This document shows positions 1 through 6,404 of a stretch of DNA of 16,202 nt, piece by piece. Under the pieces are notes generated by a model, which saw only the letters and a list, made by a program, of their open reading frames with translations, made no database searches and was not told the DNA's origin. Both the position numbers and the translations under genes were made by a program. The stretch is taken from NCBI GenBank assembly GCA_015522745.1, contig WALQ01000032.1, positions 1-16,202 of the forward strand, written 5' to 3'. Position 1 is the stretch's first letter. Each line of letters begins with the position of its first letter. The DNA is from Candidatus Aenigmatarchaeota archaeon (GTDB taxonomy: Archaea > Aenigmatarchaeota > Aenigmatarchaeia > GW2011-AR5 > WALA01).

Positions 1-5
1 CTTTT

Positions 6-866
6 ATGGTGTTCAAAGTACTTCCGTTGGCAGCGGACTCAATGGGCGTGCGGTCCCTTGCGACGTATGTTGAAACTGACCAGAAGATACTTATCGACCC
101 CGGGGCAGCTCTCGGACCGAAACGATACGGCCTTCCCCCGTCAAATATCGAGATGAAGGAGCTCACTAGGCGCATACGGCTTATAAAATCGTACGCGAAA
201 AAATGCGATGTCATCACGATATCACACTACCACTACGACCACTATATGCCCGACGATAACATATACTCAGGAAAGAAGTTGTTCATAAAAGACCCGGACA
301 ACAAAATAAATCTTTCTCAAAAGAAGAGATCGCACGACTTTCTTGAATCGTTTGATCTCAACTATGATATCAGCGATGGAAAGGAATTTCAGCTCGGAAA
401 AACAACGTTAAAATTCTCCCCACCAGTTTTTCATGGAGGGACATCAAAGCTCGGATACGTCATAATGGTTGACGTGATTTACAATAAGTTCAAGTTCATA
501 CACGCCTCGGATGTCCAAGGTCCACAAACCAATGAAGCTACAAAATGGATAATAAATGAAAACCCAAATGTTCTCGTGCTCTCCGGATTTCCGACAATTT
601 TTCTTGGATGGCGACTTCCAAAGAGCGGGCTCGAACGTGCGAATAAAAATCTCATAAAAATTTTAAACGATACAAGCGTTAACACGATAATTTTGGACCA
701 TCATATAGCACGCGACTTGAATTACAAGAAGAAAATAGCGTCCGTTCTAGCGGCAGCCGAGAAGCTTGGAAAGCGCGTAGTTACTGCGGCAGAATTTTTG
801 GGCAATGAGAACAATTTCTTGGAAGCGCGCAGAAAAGAGCTATTTGCGAAAGAAAAACGTTCATAA
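6..866 (+). CDS. UPF0282-family metallo-beta-lactamase-fold hydrolase
   Basis: Metallo-beta-lactamase-fold protein of 286 aa, matching the archaeal UPF0282 family by its N-terminal signature (PLAADSMGVRSLATYV, then DPGAALGPKRYGLPP at about 31-45). The metal-binding motif HYHYDH is at residues 74-79, and later histidines (FHGGTSKLGY, HASDVQG, LDHHIAR) are suitable further ligands. The substrate is not known for the family, so only 'metal-dependent hydrolase' is justified. The ATG at position 6 puts the family signature within six residues of the start, so the gene is probably complete, but its upstream region lies outside the window and the start cannot be checked. It stands alone on the plus strand, with a long AT-rich gap after it. 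There is no signal peptide, so it is predicted cytoplasmic. Confidence 0.85.
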   Translation: MVFKVLPLAADSMGVRSLATYVETDQKILIDPGAALGPKRYGLPPSNIEMKELTRRIRLIKSYAKKCDVITISHYHYDHYMPDDNIYSGKKLFIKDPDNKINLSQKKRSHDFLESFDLNYDISDGKEFQLGKTTLKFSPPVFHGGTSKLGYVIMVDVIYNKFKFIHASDVQGPQTNEATKWIINENPNVLVLSGFPTIFLGWRLPKSGLERANKNLIKILNDTSVNTIILDHHIARDLNYKKKIASVLAAAEKLGKRVVTAAEFLGNENNFLEARRKELFAKEKRS

Positions 867-933
867 TTGTATTCCAACCGTTTGTTTGGATTTTCAAAAA
901 GGTTCGAAAATTTTCTTAATGATTGCAAAGCAT

Positions 934-943
934 CAATATATTG
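934..943. promoter_or_regulatory. 10-bp palindrome CAATATATTG, copy 1
   Basis: Perfect inverted repeat CAATATATTG. The shared block with copy 2 is 12 bp (ATCAATATATTG, here 932-943). A related imperfect form (TTCAATATATAG) lies near 961-972. Its position between the UPF0282 gene and ftsZ suggests a regulator-binding site, but low-complexity AT sequence can give such matches by chance. Confidence 0.3.
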
Positions 944-1089
944 AGGCTGAAAAGATAATTGTTCAATATATAGTATGTGAGATGCATAATTACCTTTGAA
1001 TTAAATTTGTATTAATTTATATGTTGCATTATAGAAATGCTTTTTAAGTACGGAAGCAATATAATTAGTATAATCAAATCATATTTATC

Positions 1090-1097
1090 TTATAAAT
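1090..1097 (+). promoter_or_regulatory. Candidate TATA box for ftsZ
   Basis: TTATAAAT fits an archaeal TATA box and would place transcription start about 25 bases downstream, near 1119. The gap to the ftsZ ATG (1308) would then be a long leader, unlike the very short leaders elsewhere in the window. The element sits immediately before the first copy of a 15-bp direct repeat. It is inferred from sequence only, and the AT-rich background makes false positives likely. Confidence 0.35.
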
Positions 1098-1112
1098 GGG
1101 CTTATAACAGAA
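1098..1112 (+). repeat. 15-bp direct repeat, copy 1
   Basis: GGGCTTATAACAGAA occurs here and again at 1140-1154, start to start 42 bp. A perfect 15-bp repeat is unlikely by chance within such a short gap. There are only two copies and no further spaced units, so this is not a CRISPR. It may be a regulator site upstream of ftsZ. Confidence 0.6.
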
Positions 1113-1139
1113 TCAAAGAAAACCAACTTTCCGGTTCAC

Positions 1140-1154
1140 GGGCTTATAACAGAA
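1140..1154 (+). repeat. 15-bp direct repeat, copy 2
   Basis: Second perfect copy of GGGCTTATAACAGAA. It is flanked by a 6-bp inverted repeat (CGGTTC at 1132-1137, GAACCG at 1152-1157), and its last bases also form the base of the hairpin at 1151-1186, so two exclusive folds are possible around it. Confidence 0.6.
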
Positions 1155-1186
1155 CCGATTTGGGCTTTTTGGACAAATCTAGTTCT
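1151..1186 (+). other. Bipartite hairpin in the ftsZ leader
   Basis: AGAAC (1151-1155) pairs with GTTCT (1182-1186), and GATTTG (1157-1162) with CAAATC (1174-1179), separated by a small asymmetric bulge and closed by an 11-base loop. This gives 11 base pairs in the presumed ftsZ leader. It has no T-run directly after it and is not an obvious terminator. It could be an RNA structure affecting ftsZ expression; the loop is long and the stem AT-rich, so stability is modest. Confidence 0.4.
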
Positions 1187-1273
1187 TGACTTGAAGATAG
1201 TTGTTGCTTTCAACTTCTCCAAATCTAAGTAGTATATGTATGCGGAAGTTAAAAAGCATTTCGCTGCCGCAAT

Positions 1274-1283
1274 CAATATATTG
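1274..1283. promoter_or_regulatory. 10-bp palindrome CAATATATTG, copy 2
   Basis: Second copy of the perfect palindrome, here within AATCAATATATTG, ending eight bases before the strong ftsZ ribosome binding site. At this position a bound protein or RNA structure could affect ftsZ expression. Inferred only from repetition and location. Confidence 0.35.
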
Positions 1284-1291
1284 TAAAATAT

Positions 1292-1303
1292 AGGAGGAGG
1301 GTG
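1292..1303 (+). promoter_or_regulatory. Strong ribosome binding site of ftsZ
   Basis: AGGAGGAGGGTG contains overlapping GGAGG and GGGTGA matches to the archaeal anti-Shine-Dalgarno and lies 4-10 bases before the ATG at 1308. It fixes the ftsZ start and implies a leadered, efficiently translated mRNA. Confidence 0.75.
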
Positions 1304-1307
1304 AAAA

Positions 1308-2432
1308 ATGGAAAGCATTATAAAGTCCATCTTCGATAAGGAGAGTGGAAACGAGTCTTGGACGAATCTTAGAACTGGGCAGAATTCTATGGACAAAGAA
1401 CTTGCGGAGTACCAATCACATCAAGCAAAGATAATCGTTGTGGGCGCCGGTGGCGCTGGTTCTAACACGATAACTCGTCTTACAGAGATGGGAATAGCTG
1501 GTGCAAAAACTGTTGCAGTAAACACGGATGCAAGACATTTACTACATTCCACGAAGGCAGAAAAGAAAATACTCATAGGTAAGGAGCTTACCAGAGGTCT
1601 CGGAGCAGGTGGATATCCTGAGGTCGGAAAGAAGGCAGCTGAAGAGTCAAAAGCCGAGATAAAGGAAGTCCTCAAAGGATCAGACCTTGTTTTTGTGACA
1701 TGCGGTCTCGGAGGTGGCACAGGAACTGGATCTGCTCCAGTTATCGCACGCCTTGCAAAAGAAGAAGGTGCTATAGTAATTGCAACGGTGACACTTCCAT
1801 TCAAAATTGAAGGCGCACGTATGGGAAAAGCAGAAGATGGACTCATGAGGCTAAGAAAAGTAGCCGATACAGTAATAGTCATAGAAAATCAAAAGTTGCT
1901 CCAGGTTGCTGGAAACATGCCACTCAAAGATGCGTTTGCCATGGCTGACAATCTCATCGCGACGATGATAAAGGGGATAAGTGAAACAATTTCACAGCCT
2001 TCGCTCGTCAACCTTGACTATGCAGATGTGCGGGCAGTAATGAAATCAGGTGGAGTAGCTTCCATTGGAGTTGGTTCATCTGGGAGCGAGAACCGGGCTA
2101 AAGAATCGGTTATGAAAGCACTCAACAACAAGTTGCTCGAGGTTGATTACAAGGGTGCTACGGGAGCTCTCATACAGATAATAGGTGGAGATGATATGCG
2201 TCTTGATGAGATAAACACGATAGGCGAAACAGTATCACAGTACTTGGATCCAGAAGCCCAGATAATTTGGGGAGCTCGAGTACTTCCGGATATGGCAGGG
2301 AAAATAGAAGTCATTACTATCATAACTGGTGTGAAATCTCCATACATACTTGGGCAGATAGATGAAAGGAGAATAGCAGACGGAAGAAAAGGAGCTCTGT
2401 CAAACGAGCTCGGAATTGAATTTTTGAAGTAA
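1308..2432 (+). CDS. ftsZ: Cell division GTPase FtsZ (archaeal)
   Basis: Tubulin-like GTPase that polymerises into the division ring at mid-cell. The 374-aa product shows a short variable N-terminal arm (about 1-38), the Rossmann glycine loop VGAGGAGSN at 45-53, RGLGAGG at 96-102, the tubulin signature GGGTGTG at 135-141, and the T7 catalytic loop NLDYAD at 235-240. The protein ends in a short tail with LGIEFLK, which resembles a conserved C-terminus of archaeal FtsZ proteins and may be a partner-binding peptide. Archaea often carry two paralogues, FtsZ1 and FtsZ2; I cannot tell which this is. The start is supported by a strong SD at 1292-1303. It appears monocistronic, with a long upstream region and its own terminator. 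Codon use is more AT-rich than that of the synthetase genes to the right. Confidence 0.97.
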   Translation: MESIIKSIFDKESGNESWTNLRTGQNSMDKELAEYQSHQAKIIVVGAGGAGSNTITRLTEMGIAGAKTVAVNTDARHLLHSTKAEKKILIGKELTRGLGAGGYPEVGKKAAEESKAEIKEVLKGSDLVFVTCGLGGGTGTGSAPVIARLAKEEGAIVIATVTLPFKIEGARMGKAEDGLMRLRKVADTVIVIENQKLLQVAGNMPLKDAFAMADNLIATMIKGISETISQPSLVNLDYADVRAVMKSGGVASIGVGSSGSENRAKESVMKALNNKLLEVDYKGATGALIQIIGGDDMRLDEINTIGETVSQYLDPEAQIIWGARVLPDMAGKIEVITIITGVKSPYILGQIDERRIADGRKGALSNELGIEFLK

Positions 2433-2468
2433 GGGAGTTTCACCCTCCCCCGTTTTTTTTATTTTTTT
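2433..2468 (+). terminator. Hairpin plus T-run terminator of ftsZ
   Basis: Directly after the ftsZ stop, GGGAG (2433-2437) pairs with CTCCC (2445-2449) and is followed by eight T, one A and seven T (2453-2468). Archaeal termination depends mainly on the T-run, so this is a strong stop signal and separates ftsZ from the structured region that follows. Confidence 0.85.
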
Positions 2469-2558
2469 AACGAATCATGCTTGTCACAAAGGGAACTTGT
2501 GACCACACGGATGGGGAAAGAATTTTCCCCTTCCTTCATATTTCCGAAATATCGGAAA

Positions 2559-2568
2559 CCACACCCCA
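2559..2568 (+). repeat. CCACACCCCA repeat within the structured RNA
   Basis: CCACACCCCA occurs here and at 2593-2602, and the shorter CCACAC at 2503-2508. The copies at 2503 and 2559 overlap or directly follow the 3' arm of a hairpin. CCCCAT at 2564-2569 is complementary to ATGGGG at 2511-2516, which is the 5' arm of hairpin 2, so an alternative long-range pairing is possible. Confidence 0.5.
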
Positions 2569-2592
2569 TAAAAAGGCGAACGGCGAGTCGCG

Positions 2593-2602
2593 CCACACCC
2601 CA
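2593..2602 (+). repeat. CCACACCCCA repeat, second copy
   Basis: Second exact copy of the 10-base motif, located inside the loop region of outer stem 4. Start-to-start distance from the first copy is 34 bases. Confidence 0.5.
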
Positions 2603-2666
2603 GTCCTATTTCTTCTGAAGTCGGCCGCCGTCCGCCAGTTTCTTTTTTATTTCAAGAGTGTTGCAA

Positions 2667-2674
2667 TTTAAATA
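2667..2674 (+). promoter_or_regulatory. TATA box of the rhomboid-rnhB operon
   Basis: TTTAAATA centred 25.5 bases before the ATG at 2696, the classic archaeal TATA-to-start distance. No SD precedes that ATG, so the transcript probably begins at or next to the start codon (leaderless). The immediate context AGTTATG recurs at 11735-11741 and 15835-15841. Confidence 0.7.
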
Positions 2675-2695
2675 ATTTGAATAATATTTGAAGTT

Positions 2696-3319
2696 ATGAA
2701 AGTCACGCTTGCCATAGTTCTCATATGCATGCTTGTGTACATTGCAATGATTCACTCCCAGGTAAATTTCATAGATGTGTATGGATTCTCTTATAACAAC
2801 ATGATATACAAGCCATGGACAATAATCACATCAATATTCGTTCATGCCGACCTCAATCATTTAATTTCAAACATGCTCGTCCTCATATTCTTTGGAGTTG
2901 CCGTCGAAAAGGAGCTCAATCCGCTTGAATTTCTTGTTGTTTTCTTTGGTGGGGCATTCGTGGGAGAAGTGTTCTCACTTTTCTTTTATCCAAATTCAAT
3001 TGGGGTCGGGGCTTCTGCTGCGATTTTTTCAATAATAGGTGTTGCCATACTATTGACGCCATTCGATATGTCAATTTATCCTTATATAGTACCAGTTCCA
3101 CTTGGCATACTTGGCATACTTTATGCAATATATAACATAGTTGCAATGTTCTATGGTGGAAACCCGTCGATAGATTATGCGGCTCATTTTGGTGGTCTGA
3201 TATTTGGATTGTACTACGGATTTAAACGGAAAGGATCTAAGAAAAGTATGATAACGATTTTATACCTCACTGTAATTATATTGGTATTGTATGCGATATA
3301 TATTTATCTAGGAAAGTGA
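2696..3319 (+). CDS. Rhomboid-family intramembrane serine protease
   Basis: A 207-aa integral membrane protein of the rhomboid family, which cleaves transmembrane segments of other membrane proteins. Visible elements: HLISN at 55-59 (the HxxxN signature of TM2), GVGASAAIF at 103-111 with the predicted nucleophile S107, and AAHFGG at 162-167 with the predicted catalytic H164. The usual GASGA is GASAA here, but the serine remains, so activity is plausible. Six hydrophobic stretches can be drawn, starting at residue 3 and ending with a strongly hydrophobic one at 184-204. It is the first gene of a likely operon with rnhB (4-base gap) and a small membrane protein. The start is leaderless. Substrates are unknown. 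A second rhomboid lies at 10165-10767. Confidence 0.9.
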   Translation: MKVTLAIVLICMLVYIAMIHSQVNFIDVYGFSYNNMIYKPWTIITSIFVHADLNHLISNMLVLIFFGVAVEKELNPLEFLVVFFGGAFVGEVFSLFFYPNSIGVGASAAIFSIIGVAILLTPFDMSIYPYIVPVPLGILGILYAIYNIVAMFYGGNPSIDYAAHFGGLIFGLYYGFKRKGSKKSMITILYLTVIILVLYAIYIYLGK

Positions 3320-3323
3320 TACT

Positions 3324-4007
3324 ATGAAAGTTCTTGGTATAGATGAGGCGGGTCGTGGCCCAATAATAGGTCCCATGGTTATGTGTGGTTACCTCATTGA
3401 CTCGAGAAAAAAGGATGAATTAAAAGAGAGTGGTGTAAAAGATTCCAAAATGCTTTCGCCCGCAAGGCGCGAGTACCTATTCGGGAAGCTCATGGAGCTC
3501 GCGGACGATTTTATTGTCGTGAAACTTTCCGCGAAAAAACTCACGGGGCTCATGAACGAGAAAAATTTAAACAAAATAGAAATTGATGAGATGGCAAAAA
3601 TGATAGATTTGATGAACCCCGATAAGATTATAATCGACTCTCCCGAAGCGAATACGAAGAGGTTCGCAGATAAAATTCGGGCGAAACTTTCAAACAAGAA
3701 CGTTGTCATAGTAGCTGAGAATTACGCGGACAAAAAATATCCAGTAGTGTCGGCGGCGTCCATAGTAGCAAAAGTCGTGCGGGACCGCGAAGTGAAAAAG
3801 ATAGAAAAGAAGCTCGGAAAACCAATTGGTTCGGGGTATCCGAGCGATGAAATTACAATAAAGTATTTAGAGGAACTCATTTCATCCGGTAAGGACAATG
3901 ACTACATAAGGAAGAAGTGGATAACGTATAAAAGATTGAAGAACAAATATTCACAGAAGAAGCTGAGCTCATTTGGTGGTAGCGATGAAGAAACAAATGA
4001 TAGCTAA
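3324..4007 (+). CDS. rnhB: Ribonuclease HII
   Basis: RNase HII cleaves RNA in RNA-DNA hybrids and single ribonucleotides in DNA, acting in replication and repair in the cytoplasm. The 227-aa product starts MKVLGIDEAGRGP, giving catalytic D7 and E8; D105 lies in IIIDSPEAN and D136 in the family block ADKKYPVVSAASIVAKV, completing the acidic site. Length is typical of archaeal enzymes. The C-terminus has a basic stretch and a short polar tail (about 200-227) that overlaps the next gene. The ATG follows the rhomboid stop by 4 bases, and GTGAT just upstream could act as a weak SD, so it is probably co-transcribed with the rhomboid. No functional link between the two is known. Confidence 0.95.
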   Translation: MKVLGIDEAGRGPIIGPMVMCGYLIDSRKKDELKESGVKDSKMLSPARREYLFGKLMELADDFIVVKLSAKKLTGLMNEKNLNKIEIDEMAKMIDLMNPDKIIIDSPEANTKRFADKIRAKLSNKNVVIVAENYADKKYPVVSAASIVAKVVRDREVKKIEKKLGKPIGSGYPSDEITIKYLEELISSGKDNDYIRKKWITYKRLKNKYSQKKLSSFGGSDEETNDS

Positions 4008-4239
4008 TTACATTTTCGGTGCGCTTATGGGCGTTGCATCATATGTGGTTGACATACACACACTTATGATAACTATATCAACTTTGATTGACGTGGTGCT
4101 AAATTATTATCTTGTTGAAAAATTTGACTTTGGAAAATTTGAAAAGAATGGATTCTGGCATTTTTTCCTGGCGCTTTTTATCGTTTGGACGATATTGTAC
4201 AACATAAGATTTTATTCTGTCATTCCGCTTTTTAGATAG
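3985..4239 (+). CDS. Small membrane protein of unknown function
   Basis: I do not recognise this 84-aa protein. The chosen start is the ATG at 3985, which follows GGTGGT (3975-3980) at a suitable distance; in-frame TTG and GTG codons at 3973 and 3976 are less likely. The reading frame overlaps the last 23 bases of rnhB, implying translational coupling. The sequence has a long hydrophobic region (about 6-44, enough for one or two helices) and another at 57-75, separated by a charged segment (EKFDFGKFEKNG). It is predicted to be an inner membrane protein with two or three helices. It ends eight bases inside the convergent DUF218 gene. The frame is clean and the position is operon-like, so it is probably real. 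Confidence 0.65.
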   Translation: MKKQMIANYIFGALMGVASYVVDIHTLMITISTLIDVVLNYYLVEKFDFGKFEKNGFWHFFLALFIVWTILYNIRFYSVIPLFR

Positions 4240-4771
4240 AGCTTGAAAATGTGTTTATGGATTTCAATGCAATGTAAATCGATGAAATCAAGAGAGCTCT
4301 TTTGATTCCACGAGGATTGTCCATCATTAGTTTCTTCGTTAGATTGAGTAAATCGTCTTCACGCTTTTCTGATGTGAATGTTCTCACGTATCTGAATTTA
4401 ATATTAATCTCCTTTAACGTTCTTTTGAAAATGAATGATGTTCTCCTCGCGTGGAATGATGATGTCACGACGACTATTCTCTTCCATCCAAGAGATCTTG
4501 CAATTTTTCCAACGAAGTACGCGCTACTTATCGTGTCAATGGATTCGTTTTCAATGAGAATCCTTGAATTCGGAACGCCAAGAAGGATTGCGTACTCCTT
4601 CATGAGCTCGGATTCGGTCGCGACACCGTTCGATTGCGATCCCGACATTAAAATTTTCTTTGCTTTCCCTTTCTTGAATAGGTCGACGCCGAGCTCAACC
4701 CTTCTCTTGCTCTCTTCGGAGAGGCCGTCTTTTCCGACGCCACATGCAAGGACGACGATTGCATCGTACAT
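4232..4771 (-). CDS. DUF218 / YdcF-like protein
   Basis: A 179-aa protein matching the DUF218 (YdcF/SanA/ElyC-like) family. Diagnostic pieces: AIVVLACGVGKDG at 4-16, the SGSQSNG loop at 43-49 with ESELMKEY at 53-60, GVPNSRILIENES at 65-77 followed by the conserved D79/T80, and VVTSSFHARR at 101-110. Bacterial relatives often have a membrane anchor and roles in envelope biogenesis, while E. coli YdcF binds S-adenosylmethionine; this copy has no N-terminal membrane segment and is predicted cytoplasmic. The reaction is unknown. It starts four bases after the aspS stop with GTGAT as a possible SD, so the two genes form an operon. Its 3' end overlaps the small membrane protein on the other strand by eight bases. 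Confidence 0.8.
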   Translation of the reverse strand: MYDAIVVLACGVGKDGLSEESKRRVELGVDLFKKGKAKKILMSGSQSNGVATESELMKEYAILLGVPNSRILIENESIDTISSAYFVGKIARSLGWKRIVVVTSSFHARRTSFIFKRTLKEINIKFRYVRTFTSEKREDDLLNLTKKLMMDNPRGIKRALLISSIYIALKSINTFSSSI

Positions 4772-4775
4772 ATTA

Positions 4776-6404
4776 TCACTTCACGAGATGACGATCTTTC
4801 AAGTTCTTTATCATTGGCACAATTGTTTCGTCGATATATTTTTTCGGGATTTCGGACGGCGTTTCGGACATGAGGTCGCGCCAGTCGGATGTCTTTGGAA
4901 ACGCTATGACTTCGCGTATATTTTCCTTGAACAAAAGCTTTGACACAAATCGTTCGAGGCCGAACGCTATGCCGCCGTGTGGCGGAACGCCGTATTCAAA
5001 CGCCTTCAACAAAAATCCGTAACGTTCGTTTATATCCTTCTCATTCATGTTCAGTATTTCAAATATCCTCCTCTGGACGTTTTCATCGTGTATTCTTATG
5101 CTTCCGCCGCCGATTTCAGAGCCGTTGAGGACTATGTCATACGCGAGCGAGAGCGCGTTCAACGGGTCGTCAAGCATTTTCGGGTTTTTGACCATTGTGA
5201 AAGGGTGATGAGACGGTGTGATTTCACCACTGTCGTTTAACTCGAAGAGTGGAAAATCGACTATCCACGCGAACCTGTACTCTTTCAGGAGGTTTGAATA
5301 TTTTCCGATTATGCTCCTCACGGCACCGAGTGATTTGCAGGCACTTTCCCAGTTAGACTCGTTGAATTTCGCGTACGCGATGAGGTTTCCGCTCTTGGGA
5401 ATTTTCTTCAAGTCGTCGTCGAAATTCCCCTTTCCTTTGTACGAAAACTTGACGTCCTTGACTTTTGAGAGGTCGTTTAATATGCCATCGTCGTCAACGT
5501 TTGAGACAATATACTTCATGTTTCCGATGGTTTCTATTTTTTCCTTTATCCTGAGGTCAGGTTTGTCCGTTCCGTACATGTTCATTGAGTCCTTGTATGA
5601 TATTATCGGGAATTTACCGAGCTCCTTTCCCGTCAACGATTTCACAACGTGCTTTACCATGTCCTCGATTATGCTCATTACATCTTCCATTGTGACAAAT
5701 GACATTTCTATGTCAACTTGTGTGAACTCCGGCTGGCGGTCTGCGCGAGGGTCTTCGTCACGGAAACATCTCGCAAACTGGTAGTACTTTTCAAATCCCG
5801 CAACCATGAGTATTTGCTTGTAAAGTTGCGGACTTTGAGCGAGGGCATAGAACTTTCCAGCGTGTATCCTCGATGGGACGAGAAAGTCCCTGCTTCCCTC
5901 TGGAGTGCTCTTTGCAAAGTAAGGAGTTTCCACCTCCACGAAACCGTGGGCGTCCAAAAATTCTCGGAACGCGCGGGCGACTTTTGCGCGGAAGAGTATG
6001 CTTTGCATTACTTCAGGACGCCTTAAGTCGAGGTATCTCCACTTCAGGCGCGTTTCTTCTTTCGTGCTCTTTATTATTTCGGGGTCTTTGATTTCAAGCG
6101 GGAGCGGCTTTGATTTTGACAGGACGTTTATGCTATCCACTTTTATTTCGATATCACCAAGCTTTGCGTTCGGGTTCTTTTTTATGCGCTCAACGACGCT
6201 GCCGATAACTTCTACAACTGACTCTTCAAGAACGCTGTCGAGCTTCTTAATCTCATCACCTTTGACAACACATTGAACTATTCCAGACCTGTTTCTCACA
6301 TCAACGAATATCATTTTTCCGTACTTTCTCATTCTGTGAATCCAACCGAATATCTTCACGTTGGACCCCACCGTGAGCTCATTAAAATTTCTAACCACGT
6401 TCAT
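4776..6404 (-). CDS. aspS: Aspartyl-tRNA synthetase, bacterial type
   Basis: Class II synthetase charging tRNA-Asp. From the ATG at 6404 the product is 542 aa. An N-terminal OB-fold anticodon-binding domain covers about 1-100 (VKIFGWIHRM, FVDVRNRSGIVQ). The catalytic core has YLDLRRP at 124-130, motif 2 with FRDEDPRADRQPEFTQVD at 214-231, YGTDKPDLR at 277-285, GEIGGGS-like motifs near 430, and motif 3 with AFGLERF near 480. The terminal block IAFPKTSDWRDLMSETPSE is also bacterial in style. Typical archaeal AspRS is about 430 aa and lacks the GAD insertion; here an insertion is present but shorter than in E. coli, suggesting bacterial origin with later trimming. A longer start (TTG at 6419) is possible, but the ATG follows GGTGGTG. 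It is co-transcribed with the DUF218 gene. Confidence 0.95.
   Translation of the reverse strand: MNVVRNFNELTVGSNVKIFGWIHRMRKYGKMIFVDVRNRSGIVQCVVKGDEIKKLDSVLEESVVEVIGSVVERIKKNPNAKLGDIEIKVDSINVLSKSKPLPLEIKDPEIIKSTKEETRLKWRYLDLRRPEVMQSILFRAKVARAFREFLDAHGFVEVETPYFAKSTPEGSRDFLVPSRIHAGKFYALAQSPQLYKQILMVAGFEKYYQFARCFRDEDPRADRQPEFTQVDIEMSFVTMEDVMSIIEDMVKHVVKSLTGKELGKFPIISYKDSMNMYGTDKPDLRIKEKIETIGNMKYIVSNVDDDGILNDLSKVKDVKFSYKGKGNFDDDLKKIPKSGNLIAYAKFNESNWESACKSLGAVRSIIGKYSNLLKEYRFAWIVDFPLFELNDSGEITPSHHPFTMVKNPKMLDDPLNALSLAYDIVLNGSEIGGGSIRIHDENVQRRIFEILNMNEKDINERYGFLLKAFEYGVPPHGGIAFGLERFVSKLLFKENIREVIAFPKTSDWRDLMSETPSEIPKKYIDETIVPMIKNLKDRHLVK

Larger units (their letters stand above)
867..1291. other. 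AT-rich intergenic region and putative ftsZ leader
   Basis: About 440 bases without a convincing gene. The region is markedly AT-rich and holds several small signals listed separately: two copies of a CAATATATTG palindrome, a 15-bp direct repeat, and a hairpin at 1151-1186. A TATA-like element (TTATAAAT, 1090-1097) would place a transcript start near 1119, giving ftsZ a leader of roughly 190 bases; a second (TTATAACA, 1144-1151) lies inside the second direct repeat. No tRNA-like fold was seen. The short open frames here have no recognisable protein features and are rejected. Confidence 0.55.
2483..2650 (+). ncRNA. Candidate structured small RNA downstream of ftsZ
   Basis: This GC-richer block lies between the ftsZ terminator and the next promoter and is full of local pairing. 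Hairpin 1: GTCACAA 2483-2489 with TTGTGAC 2497-2503. Hairpin 2: GGGGAAA 2513-2519 with TTTCCCC 2524-2530, 4-base loop. Hairpin 3: TTTCCGA 2541-2547 with TCGGAAA 2552-2558, 4-base loop. Outer stem 4: 2575-2585 with 2626-2636, ten of eleven pairs. A T-rich tract at 2638-2649 (TTTCTTTTTTA) could end the transcript on the plus strand; no such tract ends the minus strand. CCACAC follows hairpins 1 and 3 and recurs inside stem 4. I do not see the RNase P RNA or SRP RNA core motifs. The simple hairpins do not look like standard H/ACA or C/D guides either. A 64-codon frame crosses it but shows no protein-like features. Promoter position is unclear. Confidence 0.6.

Noticed and set aside
896..912. tRNA T-loop-like GGTTCGAAA
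   Set aside because: No acceptor, D or anticodon arms can be drawn around it.
1098..1154. CRISPR array
   Set aside because: Only two 15-bp copies, with no further regularly spaced units and no cas genes in the window.
867..1300. Origin of replication in the AT-rich gap before ftsZ
   Set aside because: No Cdc6/Orc1 gene and no clear origin-recognition repeats; AT-richness alone is not enough.
1136..1415. Two minus-strand frames (86 and 78 codons) upstream of ftsZ
   Set aside because: They overlap the ftsZ start and its leader signals and lack recognisable motifs or SD.
2477..2671. 64-codon open frame on the plus strand over the structured region
   Set aside because: No SD, no protein-like composition, and the bases are better explained by serial hairpins and a T-run.
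4302..4943. 213-codon plus-strand frame opposite the DUF218 and aspS genes
   Set aside because: It is the shadow of two well-supported minus-strand genes.
5218..5784. 188-codon plus-strand frame opposite aspS
   Set aside because: Antisense to conserved AspRS motifs and without an SD.
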